A stretch of DNA of 64,000 bases, from positions 558,001 through 622,000 of the forward strand of contig NZ_JACCFI010000001.1 of assembly GCF_013410355.1 (NCBI RefSeq), read 5' to 3'. The stretch comes from Agromyces hippuratus. Lineage in GTDB: Bacteria; Actinomycetota; Actinomycetes; Actinomycetales; Microbacteriaceae. The notes under the pieces were generated by a model, which made no database searches, was not told where the DNA came from, and saw nothing but the letters and a program-made list of their open reading frames with translations. Below are positions 34,161 through 42,432 of this stretch, piece after piece (the stretch's first letter is position 1; every line of letters starts with the position of its first letter). A program made the position numbers and the translations under genes.

Positions 34161-35357
34161 TCACTCGTATTCGGGCAGCATCGGGGGCGACCACCCGGGG
34201 TCGCGACCGAGCTGCGCAGCTCGCGCGACCGACGCCGCGCCGAAGCGATCGCGTACCGCGTCGAGCACGGTGTCGAGCTTCATCCCGTCGTCCCAGTCGA
34301 TCGGCAGCTCCGGCTGGAGGCTGTCGGCGCGCGCCAGTTGCGACAGCGAGACGCCGATCAACGTGATGCCGCGCTCGGCGATCTCGGGCTGCGAGCCGGC
34401 GAGCAGCTCTCGTGCCACGGAGAGCAGCACTGCGGTGCGGTCGGTCGCGGAGTGGATGGTGCGCGATCGGGTGGCCTTCGCGAAGTCGCCGTAGCGAAGA
34501 CGCAGCACGACCGTGCGGCATGATCGGTCGCCGCCGCGAAGACGGCGGGCGAGTCGATCGACGATCTGGGTGAGGATGAGGTCGAGTTCGTCAGCGGAGC
34601 GCGGGCGGTTGCCGAGTGCGCGCTGGGAGCCGATGGAGCCGCGGCGGCGCGTGGTGTCGACCGGGCGCGGATCCCGGAGTCGGGCCAGCGCGTGCAGATG
34701 CGCGCCCGTCGCCTTGCCGAGCAGCCGCTCCGCGGTCGCGGCTTCGAGCTCGGCCAGTTGGCCCACCGTGACGATGCCGAGTCGGTGCAGCTTCTCGGCG
34801 GTCACGGCACCGACTCCCCACAACCGTTCCACCGGCAGCGGCAGCAGGAACGCCTGCTCCCGTTCGGGCTCGACGACCAGCAGCCCGTCGGGCTTGCTGA
34901 CCGCGCTCGCGACCTTCGCGAGGAACTTCGTCCGTGCGATCCCGACCGAGATGGCCAGCCCGACCTCTCCGCGAACCCGCTCGCGCAATCGCACCGCGAC
35001 CTGCTCGGGCGTGCCCGCGATGCGCCGCAGACCGCCGACCTCCAGGAACGCCTCGTCGATGGAGAGCCCTTCCACAACCGGTGTCGTGTCGCGGAAGATC
35101 GCGAACACGGCTCGACTGGCTGCCGAGTATGCGTCCATCCGCGGGCGGACGACAACGGCATCGGGGCACAGGTCGCGTGCCTGTCGGCCACCCATCGCGG
35201 TGCGCACCCCGCGGGCCTTCGCCTCGTAACTCGCCGCCAGCACGACACCGCCGCCGACGATGACGGGTCGCCCGCGAAGCTCGGGCGCGTCGCGCTGCTC
35301 GACGGAGGCGTAGAACGCATCGAGATCCGCGTGCAGCACGGTCGCCTCGCCCCGCAT
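34161..35357 (-). CDS. dinB: DNA polymerase IV (Y family)
   Basis: This 398-residue translesion polymerase has the palm motif LHADLDAFYASVEQ at residues 8-21 with the first catalytic aspartate, and the second catalytic pair in SIDEAFLEV. The finger residues VVLAASYEAKARGV, the thumb with helix-hairpin-helix block RLWGVGAVTAEKLHRLGI, and the little-finger domain follow. The C-terminal beta-clamp peptide is plausible at LQPELPI. ATG 35357 has GGAGG upstream; an earlier ATG eleven codons before has no such site. No LexA-type box was recognised upstream. It is transcribed towards the accessory segment. Confidence 0.94.
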   Translation of the reverse strand: MRGEATVLHADLDAFYASVEQRDAPELRGRPVIVGGGVVLAASYEAKARGVRTAMGGRQARDLCPDAVVVRPRMDAYSAASRAVFAIFRDTTPVVEGLSIDEAFLEVGGLRRIAGTPEQVAVRLRERVRGEVGLAISVGIARTKFLAKVASAVSKPDGLLVVEPEREQAFLLPLPVERLWGVGAVTAEKLHRLGIVTVGQLAELEAATAERLLGKATGAHLHALARLRDPRPVDTTRRRGSIGSQRALGNRPRSADELDLILTQIVDRLARRLRGGDRSCRTVVLRLRYGDFAKATRSRTIHSATDRTAVLLSVARELLAGSQPEIAERGITLIGVSLSQLARADSLQPELPIDWDDGMKLDTVLDAVRDRFGAASVARAAQLGRDPGWSPPMLPEYE

Positions 35358-35582
35358 CTCGTCCTCCGAACCGGTCGTACCGCGGATCATCGCACGCACC
35401 GGCGACACCGGGATTCGGCCGCGAGGACAGAACGACGTACCGACTCCGAGCGGCGGCGTCACCCAGCTCGTGGCTGACTGCCCAGGCGGCCGTCGGGATG
35501 GCCGTCGAGGACGCATCGGCTGCGGACCGATGCGCTATCCGATCGTTATCGTTCCGTCCACAGAGGGCACCTCACGTCGCAA

Positions 35583-35588
35583 TATGCT
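35583..35588 (+). promoter_or_regulatory. -10 box TATGCT of the lipoprotein gene
   Basis: TATGCT is followed by six bases and ATG 35595, one of the clearest leaderless arrangements in the window. Confidence 0.5.
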
Positions 35589-35594
35589 TTCGGG

Positions 35595-36167
35595 ATGCCT
35601 CGAATCCTCAAGCCCGTCGCTCTGGCCGTTGCGGCCGCACTCGCCCTCGCAGGTTGCTCGAGCAACGCGGGGAGCGATTCTCCGTCCGCGAGTGCAGCGC
35701 CGACGCCGGCTGCAGCACCCGCCACGGGGATCACGGTCGAGGGGACCGGCTACGAGTTCACCGCACCCGAGGGCTGGGAAGTGCCGGCCGACTTCTCGCT
35801 GCCCGGTGCCGACGTCATCGTCGCCGACCTGACGGACTCCGACGGCTTCGCAGACAACGTGAATGTCTTCCTCTCGCCTGCGGGTGAGCTCGCGCCCGAC
35901 CAGGTCGAGTCGATGGGTGTCGGCGAACTCGAGGGGGCAGGTGCCACCGAGGTGACGGTCCGAGACCGCATCGTGGTTGCGGAGTCGGAGTCCGCGCACA
36001 TCTCGGCCGGTCTCTCGTCGAACGGAGCCGACTATCTGATCGAGCAGTACTACGTGACCCAAGACGGCCAGACCTACGTCGTCACGTTCTCGTTCAGCCC
36101 GACCGTGTCGCAGCCCGACCGCGACGAGCTGTCCGAGTCCGTGCTCGCGACGTGGAACTGGTCGTAG
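35595..36167 (+). CDS. putative lipoprotein (LpqN/PsbP-like fold possible)
   Basis: This 190-residue exported protein has signal peptide PRILKPVALAVAAALALAGC with lipobox LAGC at Cys21, then a Ser/Ala/Pro linker to about residue 45. The mature domain starts GITVEGTGYEFTAPEGWEVP and ends TVSQPDRDELSESVLATWNW. The opening 'TAPEGW' and closing 'ESVLATWNW' are the strand and helix ends of PsbP/LpqN-type alpha-beta domains, so that fold is likely. No ligand is known. The message is leaderless from TATGCT. Confidence 0.78.
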   Translation: MPRILKPVALAVAAALALAGCSSNAGSDSPSASAAPTPAAAPATGITVEGTGYEFTAPEGWEVPADFSLPGADVIVADLTDSDGFADNVNVFLSPAGELAPDQVESMGVGELEGAGATEVTVRDRIVVAESESAHISAGLSSNGADYLIEQYYVTQDGQTYVVTFSFSPTVSQPDRDELSESVLATWNWS

Positions 36168-36250
36168 GTCGCCCAGCCGGACTTCTTCGGCCCGGCGCCG
36201 GCGCCGGGCGCGTGAGCCCCGTGAAGGCGCTTCCGGTCGGTGGTGCGTCG

Positions 36251-36256
36251 TAGGCT
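36251..36256 (+). promoter_or_regulatory. -10 box TAGGCT of the MmcQ/YjbR gene
   Basis: TAGGCT ends six bases before the GTG start at 36263. Confidence 0.5.
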
Positions 36257-36262
36257 TGCGCC

Positions 36263-36682
36263 GTGGCCAACCTCGATGATCTCCGTCGCACCGCCGTCGG
36301 GCTGCCCGGGAGCGAAGAGCGAGCGACGACGGGCGGCGCCGCCTGGTTCGTGCGCGGCAAGCTCTACGCCTGGGAGTGCCACCCCTGGCCGAGCATCCCT
36401 GAAGACATGCGTACGATCATCGCGGCAGAACTCGTCGTCGGCGTGAAGGTCGCCGACCCAGTCGATGCACTCGCGCTCGTCGAGATGGCACCCGGTGTGT
36501 TCCTGCGCACCACCACGAGGTGGGGCGAGCCGAAGGTGGCGTTCCGCATGGCGGGGATCGACGAGCAGCACCTCGCAGAGCTGGTGACCGAGGCGTGGAG
36601 AGTGCAGGCTCCGAAGTACTTGCGGGCCCGATTCGACGAGCTCGGCCCCGAGACCGCCGCCCTGCCGTCACGAGGGGACTAA
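36263..36682 (+). CDS. MmcQ/YjbR family protein
   Basis: This 139-residue protein has the double-wing alpha-beta fold of the MmcQ/YjbR family: the opening helix NLDDLRRTAVGLPGSEERA, then the strand block AWFVRGKLYAWECHPW, and the closing helix block LAELVTEAWRVQAPKYLRAR. The family resembles the DNA-binding domain of CyaY-like proteins and has been proposed to bind nucleic acid, but its function is not established. The start is GTG 36263, six bases after TAGGCT. The 3' end converges on the hydratase gene. Confidence 0.85.
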   Translation: MANLDDLRRTAVGLPGSEERATTGGAAWFVRGKLYAWECHPWPSIPEDMRTIIAAELVVGVKVADPVDALALVEMAPGVFLRTTTRWGEPKVAFRMAGIDEQHLAELVTEAWRVQAPKYLRARFDELGPETAALPSRGD

Positions 36683-36701
36683 GCGTCGCGGTCGATGCCG
36701 C

Positions 36702-37850
36702 CTAAGCCGGCTCCTCCTCGGGGATGCCGAGGCCGCGAGGGAACACGCTGTGGCGGAGCTGGGTCTCCATGGCGCCGACGATGCCGGCGATGTCGACCGC
36801 CGCGAGATCCGCGGGCAGCCAGTCGGGCACGGCGTCCTGATGGAGCGACTCGGTGTTCTGCGCCACCAGTGCTTGCACCCCGGTGAACATGTCGGGCTGC
36901 GTCGTGAACCAGCGTGCCAGCCGCAGCTCGCGCTCGAGCGCCTCACGCAACGATTCACCGTCTCGCGCGGCGCGCACGGAGCGAAGGGTCGCGGCAAGTG
37001 CTGTCGGCGAGAGTCGGAGGAGCGTGTCTGCGGCCTCGGCCGCGTTCGCGGCAGCCTCGGGGTCGCTCGAATCGGCGGCGCGCAGCCCGGCGACCACCTC
37101 GTCGTTCGAGAACGCCCAGAGGCGCTCGAGGATCGCATCGACCGAGTCCGCGGCATAACAGGCGTCGATCCAGTCGCGACGGGTGAGCACCGTCGAGATT
37201 CCGGGATCGGCCGCGAATCGCTGAACCTTCTCACGGGGCGCGCTCGTGTCACCGTCGTCCTCGAGCGCCGCGGTCAACTCGCCGACCCGCTCCGTCGGCA
37301 CCATCACATCGGCGAAGCCGAGGGCGATCGCGTCCGCTGCGGTCAGGTCGACCGAGTTCAAGGCGAGGTACGTTCCGATCTCGCCCGGGGTGCGCGCGAG
37401 CCGCCACGTCGCACCCCCGTCGGGGACGAAGCCGTATCCGGTCTCGGGGTGCCCGAGCTTCACCCGATCCGTCACCACTCGTGTGGAGGCATGGCCGGCA
37501 AGCGAGATGCCGCCGCCCATCGTCATGCCGTGCATGATCGACACGATCGGTTTGGGGTACTCGGCGAGCTTCGCGATCAGACGGTACTCATCGCGGAAGA
37601 AGACCGCACCGATCGTCATGCCCTCGGCCGCACGAGCCAGGATCTCGCGGAAGTCGCCACCCGCGCAGAACCCGTAGTCGCCGACGCCGTCCAGCAGGAT
37701 CGCCGAGACGGCGGGATCCTCCGCCCACGCGTCGAGCGCTTCGGTCATGGCGCGCATCATCTCGAGGTCGATCGCGTTGATCGACTCCGGACGATTGAGA
37801 CTCAGGTGGCCGAGTGGGCCGACGACGACGGAATTGACAGGCGTGTGCAC
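36702..37850 (-). CDS. enoyl-CoA hydratase/isomerase family, HIBYL-CoA hydrolase-like
   Basis: This 382-residue crotonase-fold protein has oxyanion-hole residues in AGGDFREILAR and GMTMGGGISLAGHA, and the HIBCH-type block GHPETGYGFVPDGGAT, where the Glu of PET is the catalytic acid in 3-hydroxyisobutyryl-CoA hydrolase. The long C-terminal helical extension also matches that subgroup. It would act in valine breakdown by hydrolysing 3-hydroxyisobutyryl-CoA, but no other valine-pathway gene is nearby, so the substrate is uncertain. GTG 37850 is seven bases after the minus-strand box TAGCGT (37858-37863). Confidence 0.87.
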   Translation of the reverse strand: MHTPVNSVVVGPLGHLSLNRPESINAIDLEMMRAMTEALDAWAEDPAVSAILLDGVGDYGFCAGGDFREILARAAEGMTIGAVFFRDEYRLIAKLAEYPKPIVSIMHGMTMGGGISLAGHASTRVVTDRVKLGHPETGYGFVPDGGATWRLARTPGEIGTYLALNSVDLTAADAIALGFADVMVPTERVGELTAALEDDGDTSAPREKVQRFAADPGISTVLTRRDWIDACYAADSVDAILERLWAFSNDEVVAGLRAADSSDPEAAANAAEAADTLLRLSPTALAATLRSVRAARDGESLREALERELRLARWFTTQPDMFTGVQALVAQNTESLHQDAVPDWLPADLAAVDIAGIVGAMETQLRHSVFPRGLGIPEEEPA

Positions 37851-37919
37851 CCGTACAACGCTAACGGGCGTGGGCCCCTGGTGACGACTCGACGTGCAGC
37901 TCGAACGTCTCGGCCGGGC

Positions 37920-39356
37920 TCAGCCGATCGGCTCGAACTCGTTGAGGCGCCAGGTCTGATCGAACCAGGGCTCGAGCGGACCGTAGACTCGCAGCACCGG
38001 GAACCAGGACTTGCCGGGCAGCGTCTCGACCCAGTTCGACTCCTTGCCTTCCGGAGCGGTCGGGCCGAAGTAGAGGTCGAACGAGCCGTCGTCATTGGAC
38101 TGGAGCTTGCCGTCGTTGCTAGCGAGAGCCGGGTACGGCGTCGAGGGGATGACGAGGAGCGACCGCGTCTGCGTGTCGTACAGGTCGACGGCCCAGAAGT
38201 TCTTCGCCGGGGGATTGGCGTCGACGTGCAGACGATAGCTGCGCGCGCCGTCGAGGAGCTGTCCTTCGGAGTCGTGCACAGTGTAGGCGTACGCCGACCC
38301 GGCACCGACCTGCGCGTGCGCCATCGCCGGGGTGATGACCGTCGCGAGGTAATGGAACTGCGTGCGGGCATCGAGAAGCCGAGCACCGTCACGAAGGAAT
38401 TCGTAGTCGCCGCCGACGAAGGCGTTGCGCCATGACCCGTAGAGCACCGCCTCGGGGTCGCGCGGTGCGTAGCTGACCGTTCGGGCGAGGCCGGCGGCGA
38501 TCGGCGCCGCCAGCTCGAGGATGGCGCGCAGTCGCGCATCGGGCGCGAAGGGCTGACCGCTCACGATGCCGATCGCGGCGAGCTGACCTGCCCGTTCCGC
38601 GTCGAGAGCGTCTGCCGGCTCCTCCTGAACCAGCTCGGCGACCTCTTCGTAGAACGAGTAGTCGTTCGCGTGCACGGTATTGAACGGGGTCTCCGAGAGA
38701 GTGACGAACTCGTTCTCTGCGGGGTTCGCCGCGTCGGCGAGCGGATAGATGCGCGTCTGCTTCATCGCGGGCACGCCGCCGAGCGCGCGCAGCACGACGA
38801 AGTTCGTGTACGTGGGTGTGCGGTAGACGAAGTAGCCGTCGGGCACCTCGCCGTCGTAGCCCGGCGGCAGGAAGAGGTACTTGCCGCCGGCGCCGTGGTC
38901 GGGCCCTGCGATGCCCATGTCGGCGACGTACCGGAACCAGAAGTCGTCGACGACGCACAGCGATTGCGGTGGGGCCTCGATGACCGTCGGCCCCCACGCC
39001 TTCAGGTCGAGCATGGTCACGCCGTAGGTCGTCTCGGTGTTGGGCGTCAGGAACAGTGCCTTCGAGGTCGCCCGGGGCTCGGTGATGCCGATCTGCCGGG
39101 CCGAGGTCACGCCGGCGCTGCGGAGGCCCGCGCGGAACGCCACGAGCGACGCGCCGGGAACGGCGTTCAGGAACACATCGACGGCTCGGATGAGGTCGAG
39201 CGCGTTGTACGCGGTCTCGACGGTCTCGGGCACCGGCACTCCATCGAAGAAGTGCAGATCGCCGAACGGCGACGGGACGGTGTCGGGTGTGCTCACCGAG
39301 GCCACGGCTTCCGCCATCTGGGCAGCGGTGAGTCCTGGACGCGCGTGCTCTGACAT
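37920..39356 (-). CDS. DUF1254/DUF1214 domain protein
   Basis: This 478-residue protein has the N-terminal DUF1254 domain (blocks NALDLIRAVDVFLNAVPGAS and TPNTETTYGVTMLDLKAWGP) and the C-terminal DUF1214 domain (SYRLHVDANPPAKNFWAVDL and ETLPGKSWFPVLRVYGPLEP). Many homologues are exported; this one has no signal peptide. Function is unknown for the family. The start ATG 39356 has AAGGGGGAAC directly before it. It stands alone between the hydratase and the flotillin genes. Confidence 0.88.
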   Translation of the reverse strand: MSEHARPGLTAAQMAEAVASVSTPDTVPSPFGDLHFFDGVPVPETVETAYNALDLIRAVDVFLNAVPGASLVAFRAGLRSAGVTSARQIGITEPRATSKALFLTPNTETTYGVTMLDLKAWGPTVIEAPPQSLCVVDDFWFRYVADMGIAGPDHGAGGKYLFLPPGYDGEVPDGYFVYRTPTYTNFVVLRALGGVPAMKQTRIYPLADAANPAENEFVTLSETPFNTVHANDYSFYEEVAELVQEEPADALDAERAGQLAAIGIVSGQPFAPDARLRAILELAAPIAAGLARTVSYAPRDPEAVLYGSWRNAFVGGDYEFLRDGARLLDARTQFHYLATVITPAMAHAQVGAGSAYAYTVHDSEGQLLDGARSYRLHVDANPPAKNFWAVDLYDTQTRSLLVIPSTPYPALASNDGKLQSNDDGSFDLYFGPTAPEGKESNWVETLPGKSWFPVLRVYGPLEPWFDQTWRLNEFEPIG

Positions 39357-39427
39357 GTTCCCCCTTGATCGAACGTCCTCTCACCTTGGCAGTGGTGAGG
39401 GTCGAAGTCGACCAAGGGGGCGGCGCG

Positions 39428-40885
39428 TCACTCCGCCTTGGTGTCGGCCGCCTTCACGAGCTGGCCGCCCGCGAGTCCGGCGAGGATCGACCCGACGTCG
39501 AGCCCGGTCAGCGACTTCACGACTTCGGTGCCTTCGCCGAGCACCTGGCCGACGGTCTTCGTGACGGCGCTCGCGCCGTCGGTCGAGACGACGGTCAGCG
39601 TCTTGATGTTCGAGATCGGCTCCGCCGCGGCACGTACGATCTCGGGCAGGCGCGAGATGATCTCCTGTGCGAGGGCCGCCTCACCGTACTTCTTCAGCGC
39701 CATGGCCTTGGCATCGGTGGCGGCGGCCTCGGCGAGACCTTCAGCCTGGATGGCGGCGGCGCGGGCCTCGCCGTCGGCACGGATACCGGCGGCGAGTGCG
39801 ACCTGACGGTCGCGCTCGGCCTCACCGGCGAAGCGCACCGACGTGGCGGATGCCTCGGCGTCCTGCACCGCCGCGACCTTGTTGGCCTCGGCGATCTTGG
39901 TGCGCTTGTACGCCTCGGCCTCGGTGCTCGCGTTCGCGGCGTCGCGGATGGCGGTGGCGCGCTGCACCTCGGCGTAGGCCTCGGCCTCGGCGGGCTTGCG
40001 GATCTCGATGTCGAGGCGCTCCTGCGTCACGAGCGCCTGCTCCGAGAGCGCATCGCGCTCCTGCACGGCGACCAGTTTGTCCTGCTCGGCCTTCGCGAGC
40101 TGACCGGATGCCTCGGCCTCGGCGTTGGCCCGATCGGTCTCGGCCTTGATCGTGGCCTGCTTCAGGCTCAACGCCTTCTGCCGCTCGGCGACCTGCTCGG
40201 CGGCCTCGATGCGCGCGAACTCGCTCACCCGGGCGGCTTCGGCTTCGCTCACCTCGGCGACCTGACGTGCGCGGGCGGCCTCGGCGCGACCGAGGTTCGC
40301 GAGGTACTCGCTGCCGGGCGTCGAGATGTCCGAGATGTTCAGCAGGTCGACCTGCAGGCCCTGTTCGACGAGGTCGGTCTTGGTCTCGGCGACGACGCGG
40401 TCGGAGAGGCTCTTGCGATCGGAGATGATCTGCTCGATCGTCATGTCGCCGACGATCGAGCGAAGCGAGCCCTCGAGCGATTCCTTGATGATCTCGGTGA
40501 GCAGGCTCTGCTGCGAGAGGAATCGCTGGGCCGCACGGCGGACGCCGTCTTCGGTGCCGCTGACCTTGAAGTTGATCGACGCCTTGATGGCGATCTTGAT
40601 GCGGTTCTTGTCGACGCCCTCGACGGTGATGCCGATCTGGCGCTGCTCGAGCGAGATCGCGAAGCCCTGCTGCAGGATCGGCCAGATGAAGGTGCGGCCG
40701 CCGATGACCACGCGCTGCGCCGACGACTGCTCGGGGGCGGCGCGGCCGGCGCCGCGACCGACGATGACGAGCGCCTCGTTCGGCGGCACGCGGCGGATTC
40801 GGCGGGCGATGAACGTCAGCAGTGCGAGCAGCGCGATGACGATCGCGATCACCGAGATGACTTGGATCAGCAGGGGGGAGAGCAT
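39428..40885 (-). CDS. flotillin-like SPFH protein
   Basis: This 485-residue membrane-associated scaffold of the flotillin (YuaG/FloT) family has an N-terminal membrane anchor (PLLIQVISVIAIVIALLALL), the SPFH/band-7 domain from about residue 30 to 210, then a long Ala/Glu-rich coiled coil with repeated EA patterns to about 420, and a Gly/Ala/Val C-terminal end. Flotillins organise membrane microdomains and influence fluidity and protein complexes. ATG 40885 follows GAAAGGAAA. The upstream NfeD-like gene on the same strand (gap 86 bases) is the usual flotillin partner. Confidence 0.93.
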   Translation of the reverse strand: MLSPLLIQVISVIAIVIALLALLTFIARRIRRVPPNEALVIVGRGAGRAAPEQSSAQRVVIGGRTFIWPILQQGFAISLEQRQIGITVEGVDKNRIKIAIKASINFKVSGTEDGVRRAAQRFLSQQSLLTEIIKESLEGSLRSIVGDMTIEQIISDRKSLSDRVVAETKTDLVEQGLQVDLLNISDISTPGSEYLANLGRAEAARARQVAEVSEAEAARVSEFARIEAAEQVAERQKALSLKQATIKAETDRANAEAEASGQLAKAEQDKLVAVQERDALSEQALVTQERLDIEIRKPAEAEAYAEVQRATAIRDAANASTEAEAYKRTKIAEANKVAAVQDAEASATSVRFAGEAERDRQVALAAGIRADGEARAAAIQAEGLAEAAATDAKAMALKKYGEAALAQEIISRLPEIVRAAAEPISNIKTLTVVSTDGASAVTKTVGQVLGEGTEVVKSLTGLDVGSILAGLAGGQLVKAADTKAE

Positions 40886-40971
40886 CGGGTTTCCTTTCGG
40901 GAGGAGACGCAGGAAGGGTGGTGCAGGGGACTTTCGGGGGTTGAGCGGGAAGTGCGAGCGGAGGGGCGTGG

Positions 40972-41442
40972 TCAGCCCGCGACGACCTTCACGCGGCTGC
41001 CGGCGTGCTCGACGACGCGCACTCGAGCGCCCTCCGCGATCGGCTCGTCGGAGTACGCCAGGCGGCGCTCGAGCTCACCGGGGCCGTCGAGGCTCACCTC
41101 GCCGCCTGCCGTCGTGACGTCCGAGCGTGCGACGCCCGAAAGCCCTACGGCCGAGGCGGGCACCCCGTCGGAGCTCCGGGTGAGGTTGCGGATCGCGAGC
41201 ACGCAGAGCAGGTAGGCAACTGCGGCGAGCACGATCGAGAGCACGTACACCCAGACGATCTCGAGTCCCATGCTGGCGACGAGGGCGCCCGATGCGCCGA
41301 AGACGACCATGCCGACGGCGAGTGCCGTGCCGGAGAGGGCGCCGTCGCCGATCTCGAGGTGGTCGAAGATGTCGCCGAGCACGAGTGAGATGACGAGGAG
41401 TACGAGGCCGATGCCTCCGACGATGAGGAACGGAAGGAGCAT
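40972..41442 (-). CDS. NfeD-like membrane protein
   Basis: This 156-residue protein has three or four hydrophobic N-terminal segments (LLPFLIVGGIGLVLLVISLV, AVGMVVFGASGALVASMGL, VWVYVLSIVLAAVAYLLCVL) followed by a C-terminal beta-barrel-like OB domain (GLSGVARSDVTTAGGEVSL, ARVRVVEHAGSRVKVV) as in the truncated NfeD class. NfeD proteins are encoded with flotillins and are thought to aid microdomain formation. It is upstream of the flotillin gene on the same strand. ATG 41442 is preceded by a weak GAGAGG site. Confidence 0.88.
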   Translation of the reverse strand: MLLPFLIVGGIGLVLLVISLVLGDIFDHLEIGDGALSGTALAVGMVVFGASGALVASMGLEIVWVYVLSIVLAAVAYLLCVLAIRNLTRSSDGVPASAVGLSGVARSDVTTAGGEVSLDGPGELERRLAYSDEPIAEGARVRVVEHAGSRVKVVAG

Positions 41443-41576
41443 CGACTGCCTCTCTGCGCGCGAGAACCCGGGCGAAGGGGTGCTCGGGTCGACTCACCCT
41501 ATCGGTCGGGCGCGCTCCGTGCAGCACGGTCTCCACAGGGCGTCGGCGCGAGATGCGTGAACGGCGTCGTCGACGG

Positions 41577-42338
41577 TCACATGGCGTGCTGCTGCGGGAT
41601 GAGGAGGCGCTCGACCGCAGCGTCGCCGCGGATGCGCCGCATGAGCGCGACGACCTCGTCGACGACGGCGAGGGTGAGGCCGCGGCATACGATGCTGTAC
41701 GGCCCGAGGGCTTCGAGCCCGCCGGCCCTGATGCGGATGACCTCCCAGCCGACCTCGCGCAGCACCTCGTCTTTCTCGATGTCGGACGCCTCTTTCAGGC
41801 CGAGGTGGGCGCGTCTCGATCGGCCGGGATCGTCGTACTCGATGGCGATGCGAAGCTGCGGCACGAGGATGTCGGGCCAGACCTCCTGCTTGCCGTAGAA
41901 CATGCGCGCGGTGCGCACGGCGTTGACGCGATGGTGGAGGCGGATGCGTTCGCCGAGGAGCATGCGCAACCGCTGCTCGACCTGGGAGGTGCCGAGTCTC
42001 AGACCCGGTTTCATGAAGGCGACGCCGGCCTCGCGCCGCGCACCGGGCGCTGCCGCGTTCGACCGGCACTTGGCACAGCTCGGGCCGGTCAGCACCTCGC
42101 CCACCGTGGCGGGGTATCGATCGTGCCCGCGGGCGCAGCGCCAGTCGTAGCTCGCTCCGATGCGCGTCTCGCGGGCGAGCGCGGCGCGCTGCGGGGGAGC
42201 GACGCGTGAGAGCAGCTCGGCGCGCGAGCGCTGCGTCTCGTGCAGCAGCATGCAGAGGGGGCACACGCGGGAGAGCGCGACGGCACCGGCAGCGCCCGCC
42301 TCGGCGCCGTGCCCGCATCGGAAGCTCACCGCGACCAT
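41577..42338 (-). CDS. zinc-ribbon protein with PD-(D/E)XK-like nuclease domain
   Basis: This protein of about 253 residues has a Cys/His-rich N-terminal part: CGHG, CPLC, then CARGHD and CAKC, giving two treble-clef or ribbon-like zinc sites. The C-terminal half looks like a Vsr/DUF559-type nuclease: VWPDILVPQLRIAIEYDDPG carries the D...ExD core, and IEKDEVLREVGWEVIRIRAG is the typical closing strand. Substrate DNA is unknown. The start is uncertain: ATG 42338 gives MVAVSFRCGHG, and ATG 42353 is also possible; neither has a strong ribosome binding site. It is divergent from a stand-alone polymerase gene with about 94 bases between. Confidence 0.72.
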   Translation of the reverse strand: MVAVSFRCGHGAEAGAAGAVALSRVCPLCMLLHETQRSRAELLSRVAPPQRAALARETRIGASYDWRCARGHDRYPATVGEVLTGPSCAKCRSNAAAPGARREAGVAFMKPGLRLGTSQVEQRLRMLLGERIRLHHRVNAVRTARMFYGKQEVWPDILVPQLRIAIEYDDPGRSRRAHLGLKEASDIEKDEVLREVGWEVIRIRAGGLEALGPYSIVCRGLTLAVVDEVVALMRRIRGDAAVERLLIPQQHAM

Positions 42339-42420
42339 CGACGCCGCCCGCATTCGTCCATGGGCTCGATCATCGCCGCTGCCACCGACATGATGCGCTC
42401 GGCATGTCGGACGCACGGGC

Positions 42421-42426
42421 GAGAAT
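42421..42426 (+). promoter_or_regulatory. -10 box GAGAAT of the polymerase gene
   Basis: GCGAGAAT is followed by GGGAGC and ATG 42433. This is the third gene in the window with a GAGAAT box next to the start; the others are recO and dusB. Confidence 0.4.
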
Positions 42427-42432
42427 GGGAGC